In this document: in pieces, positions 7,215 to 13,539 of the stretch
Layout: each line of letters opens with the position of its first letter
Numbering within the stretch: the stretch's first letter is position 1
Source of the DNA: Caryophanales bacterium UBA1245
GTDB lineage: Bacteria > Bacillota_I > Bacilli_A > ML615J-28 > CAG-313
Length of the DNA: 30,439 nucleotides
Assembly (NCBI GenBank): GCA_002308275.1
Contig: DBWF01000055.1
Span: forward strand, 11,558-41,996
Direction: 5' to 3'
Notes under the pieces: model-generated
The model's database searches: none
Seen by the model: the letters and a program-made list of their open reading frames with translations, nothing else
What the model was told of the DNA's origin: nothing
Translations under genes and position numbers: made by a program

Positions 7215-8837
7215 TTAATATAATTCATCTAAATAATCAACTAATAAATCTCTTAAAACTTCAGTTGTATTATAAAACTCTAAACCATCAAATTCATCAT
7301 AGAATGGACTAAAGAATACATAATCAATCACCGCAACATCATAATAACCATCATTGCTAATACTATTGATATTAAATGATGTATTAAAATATAAGTAATC
7401 ACTATTATCGCGGTAAAGTTGTTTAATTAGGCTACCTTTCATTGATAAGGTAATGACTTGATTATCAAAAGGCAAAACCTCAAATACATCCGCAATCGTC
7501 ATTTCACCATTACTGATATAGGCTCTAATACCACCGGTATTAATAATCGCCATATCAGCATCATATCTATCAGCCATTAAATCAGTTGCATAGTGGCCTA
7601 AAACCGATTTTGATAAATAACTAGTATTACCTAACACCCGGTTACCTTCATTAATCGTTGCTTGATATTTCTTTTCTAAGCTCACAATTTCATAATCAGG
7701 TTGATAATCAAATGGATTATATTGCCTAACCACAAATGAAGGATTTTCTAAATCATAATCAACAACAACGACACCCTGATTCTTATCGCGATTTTGAACA
7801 ACTGGAATTGTTTTATTATCACTTCTTTTTAAAGTCGTACTGATTTGTTGATGGGTGTGACCACAAAAAATACCATCAATCGCATAAATGCCACTAAGGG
7901 ATGCAAGCGAATTATTAAGGGCTTCATCATAATCATGAATACTAACAATGACTTGATCACAGCCAAGATCAGTTCTTAATTCTTTAGCGCATTCTCTAAC
8001 AATTGTCATTGGATAAACAAAATCATAGTTTTCAACTCTAGTTGATAGGATACTTGATTCTAACTCATAACCGATTAAGCCAATAATACCAATCTTACTG
8101 CTACCAACCTCGACAACTGTATAAGGATCTAGCCATTCAACTCGCTTACCGGTTGTTTTATCGATAATATTAGCACCTAAGAATGGGAAATTGGCTTCAC
8201 CATTTGATGGATCACCATCACAGTATTGGTAAACGACATCTAGTCCCCAGTCAAAATCGTGATTACCAATTACAAAGCAGTCAAAATCCATCGCGTTAAG
8301 CGCCTCAATTAAAGGAGCACCTTGCAAAACATTCGAAACATACGAACCTTGGAAAATGTCACCATTGGCAATTTTGATTAAATTACCTTGATCAACCTCA
8401 TTGATAATTGCTGATACTCGAGCAAGGCCTGGGGTATCGTCATCAATGTATGACCCATGCGTATCATTAATCATCAAGATTTGATAGTGACCTTTGTCTG
8501 GATAGCTTTCATATTTAATACTTGCAAATTCACTATTCTTGATAGCTTCATTACTAGAAATAGCTTGAACTTTAATTATGAATTCATCATTAATTAGTTT
8601 GCTTAGGCTAAATGAAGTAGCACTACCAGCACTTGCTAATTCTTCATTAACATAGACCCGGTAATAAGAAGCATATGCAACCGGCTCCCATTTTAATTCT
8701 TCACCAACTAAAACGAGTTTTGGACGTTCTAATTGATAAGGTAAAACCTCTTCTTCAGTAGGTGTTGATGATGGCATCTCGCAGCCAAATAAGCAGAGTG
8801 GGATTAGTAATACTAATAAAAACCAACGTTTTCTCAT
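7215..8837 (-). CDS. 5'-nucleotidase/UshA-type metallophosphatase lipoprotein
   Basis: A 540-aa secreted, lipid-anchored phosphoesterase. The signal peptide ends in a lipobox LFGC (C19). An FN3-like domain (about 36-112) precedes a calcineurin-like phosphoesterase domain with all metal-ligand motifs: NDTHG (124-128), NGDIFQG (158-164), GNHDFDWG (191-198), SIHDYDE (299-305) and GHTH (326-329). The C-terminal 5'-nucleotidase substrate domain carries INTGGIRAYI..GEMT and EVLPFDNQV (453-461). Enzymes of this type hydrolyse extracellular nucleotides, nucleotide sugars or cyclic dinucleotides to nucleosides for uptake; the substrate is not determinable here. It is the first gene of the minus operon, has its own promoter and a GAGGAA ribosome binding site, and is followed at 19 bases by the InlB-repeat gene. 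Confidence 0.92.
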   Translation of the reverse strand: MRKRWFLLVLLIPLCLFGCEMPSSTPTEEEVLPYQLERPKLVLVGEELKWEPVAYASYYRVYVNEELASAGSATSFSLSKLINDEFIIKVQAISSNEAIKNSEFASIKYESYPDKGHYQILMINDTHGSYIDDDTPGLARVSAIINEVDQGNLIKIANGDIFQGSYVSNVLQGAPLIEALNAMDFDCFVIGNHDFDWGLDVVYQYCDGDPSNGEANFPFLGANIIDKTTGKRVEWLDPYTVVEVGSSKIGIIGLIGYELESSILSTRVENYDFVYPMTIVRECAKELRTDLGCDQVIVSIHDYDEALNNSLASLSGIYAIDGIFCGHTHQQISTTLKRSDNKTIPVVQNRDKNQGVVVVDYDLENPSFVVRQYNPFDYQPDYEIVSLEKKYQATINEGNRVLGNTSYLSKSVLGHYATDLMADRYDADMAIINTGGIRAYISNGEMTIADVFEVLPFDNQVITLSMKGSLIKQLYRDNSDYLYFNTSFNINSISNDGYYDVAVIDYVFFSPFYDEFDGLEFYNTTEVLRDLLVDYLDELY

Positions 8838-8858
8838 AAATTCATTCCTCTAATTGCT

Positions 8859-8887
8859 ATTATACTACAAATAAAGCATTTTCACAA
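8859..8887 (-). promoter_or_regulatory. Promoter of the nucleotidase / InlB protein / fumarase operon
   Basis: On the minus strand, TTGTGA (8887-8882), a 17-base spacer and perfect TATAAT (8864-8859). It lies 22 bases upstream of the start at 8837. The 14 bases TTTGTAGTATAATA are shared exactly with the promoter near 21074. Confidence 0.78.
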
Positions 8888-8897
8888 GATTAGTTAT

Positions 8898-8927
8898 TTG
8901 TTATTTATTCATAATTTGTTATATAAT
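8898..8927 (+). promoter_or_regulatory. Promoter of the ArsB/SLC13-type permease gene
   Basis: TTGTTA at 8898-8903, an 18-base spacer and perfect TATAAT at 8922-8927. It is divergent from the nucleotidase promoter; the two -35 regions are only about 10 bases apart. Confidence 0.72.
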
Positions 8928-8960
8928 ATGGAAGGACTAATATTGAAAGGAGGATTAACG

Positions 8961-10283
8961 ATGATTGGTGTTCTAATTACCTTTATTATAACGATTATTT
9001 TAATGATTACCTGCATCCTAAAGCACTGGACCATCCGGATTAAAAACTTCATTGTCATCGATGCATATCTAGTTGTTACCTTCGTTGGAACAATTATCGC
9101 GCTTATACTAGCCCGTGTTAAACCAGTTGTATTAATTAATGCGGTTGGGGCTAACAATGCGATTAATCCTCTTAAAATCATTATTCTTTTATTATCGTTA
9201 ACCTTTATTTCAATTTCGCTTGATGTTCTTGGCTTTTTTAACTATTTAGCAGTCAAGATTGTGGCCAAAGTTAAACACTCACAATTTAAATTATTCTTTA
9301 CCCTTATGGCTATTATTGGACTTTTAACGGTTATCACTAGTAACGATATAATCATTCTTACCTTTACCATTTTTATTTGTTACTTTGCAAAAGCGACTAA
9401 AATCAATCCCCTTCCATATTTAATTTCTGAATTTGTGATTGCCAATACTTGTAGTATGCTCCTTATTATTGGTAATCCAACTAATATCTATTTAGCTACA
9501 TATTTTAATGTTGACTTCTTAGCTTACTTAGAAGTCATGTGGCTCCCAACGCTTTTAGCGACCATTGCAAGTCTCATTGTGTTACCACTATTATTCTTTA
9601 AACAATTAAAAAAGCCTTTTGAAGCTGTTGATATCGCACCGGCTGAAGTTTATAACCGCCCGCTAGTAATTATTAATCTTGTTATCTTATTATCAGTCAC
9701 CGTAATGCTTGCCATTAGCCATTACTTGAGACTAGAAATGTGGATTATTACTTTAATCGGAGCCTTCTTACTTCTTTTAATTGAACTATTCTTTGCAATA
9801 TTTAAACATGACTTTTATGTGCTTACCAAAACATTAAGTCGTCTTCCCCTAGCTTTAGGTGTCTTTGTTCTAATTATGTTTAGTATGACAACCGCTTTAA
9901 AGGAAGCTGGAATTCTTAATCAATTACAAACAATAATGATTCGATTAACAAATGATAACCAACTAGTTACAACTATTTGTTATGGTGCGGCATCAACTGT
10001 TACTGATAATTTAATAAACAATATTCCAATGTCCTTAGGATTTGTTAATCTAATCGAAGGAGTAAATCCTACAATTCAGCCATATGCACTATTTGCGACA
10101 ATCATCGGTAGTAATATTGGTGCTTACTTAACCCCTATTGGTGCCCTAGCTGGTATCATGTGGCAAGGAATCTTAAAAAGACAAGATATTGAATACTCTT
10201 ATTTCGCCTTTTTAAAAAATGGTTTGATTCTATCATCTGTTATCTTAATCGTAAGTCTAATTGGCTTATACATCATTTTATAG
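8961..10283 (+). CDS. ArsB/NhaD/SLC13-superfamily anion permease
   Basis: A 440-aa polytopic permease with about ten to eleven membrane segments and the repeated re-entrant signatures of the ion transporter superfamily: TSNDIII (126-132), ANTCSM..IIGNPTN (161-175), ASTVTDNLINNIP (344-356) and IIGSNIGAYLTPIGALAG (381-398). The duplicated N-P/D-N signatures are typical of ArsB-like, citrate/dicarboxylate (DASS, CitM) and NhaD carriers. ATG8961 follows a strong AAAGGAGG at 8946-8953, so the earlier in-frame ATG at 8898, which falls in the -35 box, is rejected. It is monocistronic, with its own promoter and a bidirectional terminator. Substrate is uncertain: arsenite would usually come with arsR or arsA, which are absent, so an organic anion is at least as likely. 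The nearby fumarase makes a dicarboxylate thinkable but unproven. Confidence 0.82.
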   Translation: MIGVLITFIITIILMITCILKHWTIRIKNFIVIDAYLVVTFVGTIIALILARVKPVVLINAVGANNAINPLKIIILLLSLTFISISLDVLGFFNYLAVKIVAKVKHSQFKLFFTLMAIIGLLTVITSNDIIILTFTIFICYFAKATKINPLPYLISEFVIANTCSMLLIIGNPTNIYLATYFNVDFLAYLEVMWLPTLLATIASLIVLPLLFFKQLKKPFEAVDIAPAEVYNRPLVIINLVILLSVTVMLAISHYLRLEMWIITLIGAFLLLLIELFFAIFKHDFYVLTKTLSRLPLALGVFVLIMFSMTTALKEAGILNQLQTIMIRLTNDNQLVTTICYGAASTVTDNLINNIPMSLGFVNLIEGVNPTIQPYALFATIIGSNIGAYLTPIGALAGIMWQGILKRQDIEYSYFAFLKNGLILSSVILIVSLIGLYIIL

Positions 10284-10312
10284 AAAAAAAGGTAGTTGTT
10301 ACTACCTTTTTT
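10284..10312. terminator. Bidirectional terminator between permease gene and ABC permease gene
   Basis: GGTAGT-TGTT-ACTACC (10291-10306), flanked by a run of seven A on the left and six T on the right, works in both directions. It serves the plus-strand permease (stop 10283) and the minus-strand ABC permease (stop 10311-10313). Confidence 0.92.
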
Positions 10313-11063
10313 AATATTCATATGAACTTCTTTTTTGACGCCAATAATTAAGAGCTAATTCCCCCGCCGCAACGATCAAAACAATGATAATTGTCCAAGC
10401 GAATAATTCATCCATATAGATGTTCGATTTAACATCATATAGCACTCTTCCAAGACTATTATTAGTCTGCGCAAAGTACTCACCCATAATCATAACTTTG
10501 AATGATAAACCCATTGTTTGAAGGAGTGTTAATAGAATACTTGGTACACAAATTGGTAAATATACTTTGAATAGTTTCGTCCCAAAATCAATATTAAGAA
10601 GCGCTAGATCATCTTTTAAATTTGGTTTAATCTCTCTAAAACCAGCTAAGATGCCTTCATACATTAGTGGTAATATCACCACGATTGCCACAATAAAAGG
10701 AGCAATAATTCTTGAAAAGAATAGAACAATCATCAGTGATAAACAAATAAAAGGAACCGTCCTCATAAGGCGCATTAGAGGAGCAATAAGCTCATAAATA
10801 AAGTTTACTTTAATAGTGACAATCGCAAGAATTAGAGCTGCAACTAAACAAATACCAATATTTAAGAATACTCTTAAAATAGTAAAGCCAAAGGCTTTTA
10901 GATTACTAGCTGTCATAATTTTAGGAAAGGCTTTAAAAATAGCACCCACCGATGGATAGATCATTTGATTGTCTTTAATACTTGAGATAATAATCCAAAT
11001 TAAGAAAAGAATTAAAACTGTTAACGAGCTAAAGCCGACTTTTTTAATAATAGAATCCTTCAT
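10311..11063 (-). CDS. ABC transporter permease, nitrate/sulfonate/taurine (SsuC/TauC-like) family
   Basis: A 250-aa inner-membrane permease with six predicted hydrophobic segments of the BPD_transp_1 fold. The N-terminus has IYPSVGAIFKAFPKI, the middle has the RLMRTVPFICLSLMIVLFF segment, and an EAA-like loop includes GFREIKPNLKDDLALLNIDF before LPICVPSIL. A longer frame begins at 11093, but ATG11063 has AAAGG six or seven bases upstream and a proper N-terminus (MKDSIIKKVGF). It overlaps the 3' end of the binding-protein gene by 20 bases, which points to coupled translation. The ATP-hydrolysing subunit is not next to it; the only ATPase in the window belongs to a different (FtsX/MacB-type) class. 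Substrate unknown. Confidence 0.87.
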   Translation of the reverse strand: MKDSIIKKVGFSSLTVLILFLIWIIISSIKDNQMIYPSVGAIFKAFPKIMTASNLKAFGFTILRVFLNIGICLVAALILAIVTIKVNFIYELIAPLMRLMRTVPFICLSLMIVLFFSRIIAPFIVAIVVILPLMYEGILAGFREIKPNLKDDLALLNIDFGTKLFKVYLPICVPSILLTLLQTMGLSFKVMIMGEYFAQTNNSLGRVLYDVKSNIYMDELFAWTIIIVLIVAAGELALNYWRQKRSSYEY

Positions 11064-11964
11064 CTGGTACCTTTCCGCCAATCGTACCAGCAAGGCCTGC
11101 GGCTATTACCTTTTCGCAGTAATAACTTACTTCCTCTTTTACTAGAGGATGAGTTAATAAATTGCAATTAGGAATGGCTTTCATTAATTTTTCAGCATCC
11201 ATCTTAGCAAGATTAGAATCGATTTTACCAACTAAAAGAGTTGCTGAATCTGGATGATCTACGACAAACTTAATACCATCTTCAATATTTTCTAAAAGTT
11301 TAGTGAGTTCACTCTTGCCAACCAAGTCTTTTTTAATAAATAGACCAGCTTGTGGAACATCAAGACTAGTGCCTGAGGCGTCACTCCATAATGAAGCAAG
11401 ATTGATAATATTATAATTGCCAGTTGATTCAATTACACTCTTTGATGGTTCAGCTGTTAAAATTGTTTTAGCTTTACCACTTACTAAAAGTGGGTTAACA
11501 TCCGCAACACTATCAGCATAAGTTACTACTGGTTCAATATTATAATACTTACAAAGGGTTGAAAACATTACACCAGGAGTAGCATTACGACCAAAAATTG
11601 TGATTTCTTTGCCATCTAGTTCAGCAAAGCTACTTACTTCTGTTGATAAAATAAAGTAATTGCAGCCAACAATTGGACGATATAGAACATACTGAAAATC
11701 AGCATTTTGATTATAGAATTTAACACCAAGATTAACTGGCGCTACAATTAGGTCATAGCTAGCTTGCGTGAATGCGGCGATCAGTAAGTCAGATCCACTT
11801 ACAACTTCAGCTTCAACTTCATTCATTTCGATAAATGATGACATCGCAATAGCTGGTGTACCGCTTGGTAGAATCATTTTATACTTAGTACCACTGCCAA
11901 CATTACAGCTAGCTAAACTAAAAAACAAAAAAACAAAAGATAACATTAATAATACTTTTTTCAT
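11044..11964 (-). CDS. ABC solute-binding lipoprotein, NMT1/SsuA-like
   Basis: A 306-aa lipoprotein with a signal peptide ending SLASC (C20), followed by a short Gly/Ser linker. The mature part starts with YKMILPSGTPAIA and contains DLIVAPVNLGVKFYN, FILSTEVSSFAELDGKEI and ATPGVMFSTLCKYYNIEP, the pattern of the periplasmic-binding fold used by nitrate, taurine, sulfonate and pyrimidine-precursor transporters. It delivers ligand to the permease encoded next, whose gene overlaps its 3' end. ATG11964 has GGGGTGA upstream. Its promoter region contains the 16-bp Crp/Fnr-type palindrome centred near -41.5, so activation by the neighbouring regulator is likely. The ligand cannot be read from the sequence. 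Confidence 0.87.
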   Translation of the reverse strand: MKKVLLMLSFVFLFFSLASCNVGSGTKYKMILPSGTPAIAMSSFIEMNEVEAEVVSGSDLLIAAFTQASYDLIVAPVNLGVKFYNQNADFQYVLYRPIVGCNYFILSTEVSSFAELDGKEITIFGRNATPGVMFSTLCKYYNIEPVVTYADSVADVNPLLVSGKAKTILTAEPSKSVIESTGNYNIINLASLWSDASGTSLDVPQAGLFIKKDLVGKSELTKLLENIEDGIKFVVDHPDSATLLVGKIDSNLAKMDAEKLMKAIPNCNLLTHPLVKEEVSYYCEKVIAAGLAGTIGGKVPDEGFYY

Positions 11965-11984
11965 ATTCTTTCACCCCTATTTAT

Positions 11985-11990
11985 ATTATA
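11985..11990 (-). promoter_or_regulatory. -10 box of the binding-protein/ABC permease operon
   Basis: Perfect TATAAT on the minus strand (11990-11985). The position expected for a -35 box (12008-12013) reads CACTTT, which is poor, but the palindrome at 12008-12031 covers it. Taking +1 as 11978, the palindrome centre (12019.5) is at -41.5, the class II activator position of Crp/Fnr proteins. The predicted leader is short (about 14 bases). Confidence 0.65.
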
Positions 11991-12004
11991 CTCTTTATCA
12001 TAAT

Positions 12005-12031
12005 AAAAAAGTGTAACATTTGTTACACTTT
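12005..12031 (-). terminator. Possible terminator of the SDR gene, overlapping operator site 1
   Basis: Read on the minus strand, the palindrome gives a hairpin of about 10 bp with a 4-base loop, followed by six T (12010-12005), starting at the SDR stop codon (12030-12032). This meets the form of an intrinsic terminator, although the stem is AT-rich. The same DNA may do both jobs. Confidence 0.5.
12008..12031. promoter_or_regulatory. Crp/Fnr-type operator, site 1
   Basis: A near-perfect palindrome with 11-base arms (AAAGTGTAACA / TGTTACACTTT) around TT. Its core TGTAACATTTGTTACA (12012-12027) is identical to the core in front of the Crp/Fnr gene at 12857-12872. It lies between the SDR stop and the binding-protein promoter. 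It could also serve as the SDR terminator stem, but the identical core at a second promoter without a T run argues for an operator. Confidence 0.72.
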
Positions 12032-12782
12032 AATTTTTCTTTGGTTTATTCTTAACACTATAGATCGCTTTAGCTACTGTTTTGGTTGGGAAGATTTTAG
12101 CTAGGAATCGAAGTACGCGAATCTTAAAGTCGGGAACAATATAGAACCGGTTTAAATGCTTAACCGTATACTTAGCAACTACTTTACTATCAATCCCTTT
12201 AAAATCAAAAGTAATGTTTGCGGATGACTCAAAACCAGTCTTAACTGGTCCAGGGCATAAGATACTAATTTTAACTTTCGATTTTTTGCGTCTTAGTTCT
12301 TCTCTTAAGCCTTCTGATAGTCTAACAACGTAGTTCTTAGTTGCATAATAAGTAGCCATCAAAGGTCCCGCCATCACTCCTGCAATCGAAGCCACATTTA
12401 AAATATGGCCATGATTATTCTTAACCATTATTTGATAATAGCATTTAGTTAAAACATGGAGTGCTTTAATATTAGTATCAATCATTGATAACTCTTTATC
12501 AAGAGAAGTTTCTTCAAATGGACCCATATCGCCAAAACCGGCATTATTAACAAGTAGATCAATATCTGGGTATTTTATTGCCAGTTGTTTTAAGCCATCA
12601 AAATTGGTAACATCTAAAACTTCTAAGTAAACAGTTTTACCCATTTCTTCTAATTCTTTGCCAATACCAGATAAACGCTCAAGATTACGACCAACTAAAA
12701 CAAAAGTATCATACTTTTCCGCAAGCACCCTAGCTAGATCGCGGCCAATACCACTTGAAGCACCTGTAATTAATGTTTTCAT
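12030..12782 (-). CDS. Short-chain dehydrogenase/reductase (classical SDR)
   Basis: A 250-aa NAD(P)-dependent oxidoreductase. The Rossmann motif TGASSGIG is at residues 6-13, VNNAG at 78-82 and NVASIAG at 129-135 (catalytic S132), with YYATK at 145-149 giving the Y145/K149 pair. The PGPVKTGF stretch follows. R32 after the second strand (VGRN) suggests NADP(H) preference. It resembles the DltE/YqjQ group of uncharacterised SDRs; its substrate is unknown. The frame opens at 12812, but ATG12782 has GAGGT seven bases upstream and starts directly with the Rossmann strand. It is divergent from the Crp/Fnr gene, and operator site 2 lies about 70 bases upstream of its predicted transcription start, so co-regulation is possible. 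Confidence 0.9.
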   Translation of the reverse strand: MKTLITGASSGIGRDLARVLAEKYDTFVLVGRNLERLSGIGKELEEMGKTVYLEVLDVTNFDGLKQLAIKYPDIDLLVNNAGFGDMGPFEETSLDKELSMIDTNIKALHVLTKCYYQIMVKNNHGHILNVASIAGVMAGPLMATYYATKNYVVRLSEGLREELRRKKSKVKISILCPGPVKTGFESSANITFDFKGIDSKVVAKYTVKHLNRFYIVPDFKIRVLRFLAKIFPTKTVAKAIYSVKNKPKKN

Positions 12783-12801
12783 ATTATTTACCTCGCTATT
12801 T

Positions 12802-12807
12802 ATTATA
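12802..12807 (-). promoter_or_regulatory. -10 box of the SDR gene
   Basis: Perfect TATAAT on the minus strand (12807-12802), 19 bases before ATG12782. No good -35 box is seen at 16-18 bases; TTGATA at 12834-12829 is 21 bases away. Operator site 2 would be near -69.5 of this promoter. Confidence 0.55.
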
Positions 12808-12855
12808 TTCAAGAATAAAAGTTTCGTCTATCAAAATACATTTAAAACAAATAAA

Positions 12856-12873
12856 TTGTAACATTTGTTACAA
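12856..12873. promoter_or_regulatory. Crp/Fnr-type operator, site 2 (autoregulatory)
   Basis: Palindrome TTGTAACA-TT-TGTTACAA. The 16-bp core (12857-12872) is identical to that of site 1. It lies between the -35 and -10 positions of the regulator's own promoter, centred near -27.5 (taking +1 as 12892), where a bound dimer should block RNA polymerase. Confidence 0.78.
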
Positions 12874-12876
12874 ATA

Positions 12877-12885
12877 TGATATAAT
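12877..12885 (+). promoter_or_regulatory. Extended -10 promoter of the Crp/Fnr regulator gene
   Basis: TG (12877-12878), one base, then perfect TATAAT (12880-12885). The -35 position falls inside operator site 2. The leader is short: GAGG begins close to the predicted transcript start and ATG is at 12904. Confidence 0.72.
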
Positions 12886-12903
12886 TAGATTGAGGTATCA
12901 ATT

Positions 12904-13494
12904 ATGAAATTAATAGAATTTAAACAGTTATTAAATAACTTTCCCAAGCAATCCTTTGAACGCGGCGAAATCATTTGTAATGAAGGAGAAGTATGTGAAA
13001 AAATAGGCATTATTGAAAGCGGTGATATCAAGATTACCACGATTACCATTCAAGACCACGAAGAAACCATCTCCTACCTTGCTAGTGGTGAGGTTTTTGG
13101 TAATAATCTAATTTTTTCTTCACACCCCTTTTTTCTAGGTGATGTAGTTTGTGAAAAGAAAGCATCGATTATTTTTATTACCAAGAAGCAGCTTCTAAGC
13201 CTATTTCAAACAAATGAACCCTTCTTGACCGCATACCTAGCCGAAATGAGTGATAAAGCAATAGCAATCAAGCAACAACAAAAACTGATGACGCATAAAA
13301 ATTTAGCTGACCGGCTTATGTATTATTTATGGATGCAATCGAAAAAAACTAATTCTAATATTATTGCAATTCCATCCATTACCAAACTAGCAATTGAATT
13401 ATCCATTCCAAGACCAAGTCTAGCACGAATTATCAAAAAGCTTAGTGATGAGGGAATCATCAAATATCAAAAGCATCAAATAACGATTAAATAA
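12904..13494 (+). CDS. Crp/Fnr-family transcriptional regulator
   Basis: A 196-aa one-component regulator. Residues 8-105 form a cyclic-nucleotide-binding-like beta-roll (GEIICNEGEVCEKIGIIESGDI, split here by position 21-42), followed by a dimer helix (about 108-148) and a Crp-type winged helix-turn-helix (158-190) with recognition helix IPRPSLARI (168-176). There is no N-terminal cysteine cluster like that of FNR and no CRP-like cAMP-binding Arg-Ala motif, so the signal is unknown; C25, C31 and C83 are present. In the recognition helix R170 and R175 align with CRP R180 and R185, while CRP E181 is P171, as in regulators with an RPSL motif. The promoter carries a palindrome matching the site before the ABC binding-protein gene. 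It is likely a local regulator responding to redox, nitrosative or metabolic stress; that is inference. Confidence 0.9.
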   Translation: MKLIEFKQLLNNFPKQSFERGEIICNEGEVCEKIGIIESGDIKITTITIQDHEETISYLASGEVFGNNLIFSSHPFFLGDVVCEKKASIIFITKKQLLSLFQTNEPFLTAYLAEMSDKAIAIKQQQKLMTHKNLADRLMYYLWMQSKKTNSNIIAIPSITKLAIELSIPRPSLARIIKKLSDEGIIKYQKHQITIK

Positions 13495-13495
13495 A

Positions 13496-13528
13496 AACGA
13501 TTTGTCAAAAGACAAATCGTTCTTTTTT
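13496..13528. terminator. Strong bidirectional terminator after the Crp/Fnr gene
   Basis: An 11-bp perfect stem (AACGATTTGTC / GACAAATCGTT, 13496-13506 and 13511-13521) with an AAAA loop is followed by CTTTTTT on the plus strand and by TTTTTA on the minus strand. It separates the regulator from the convergent minus-strand operon ending at 13540. Confidence 0.92.
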
Positions 13529-13539
13529 GTAAAGAAATA

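Noticed and set aside
8961..10283. Arsenite efflux pump ArsB as a firm call
   Set aside because: The superfamily signatures are shared with dicarboxylate and Na+/H+ carriers, and no arsR, arsA or arsC is nearby.
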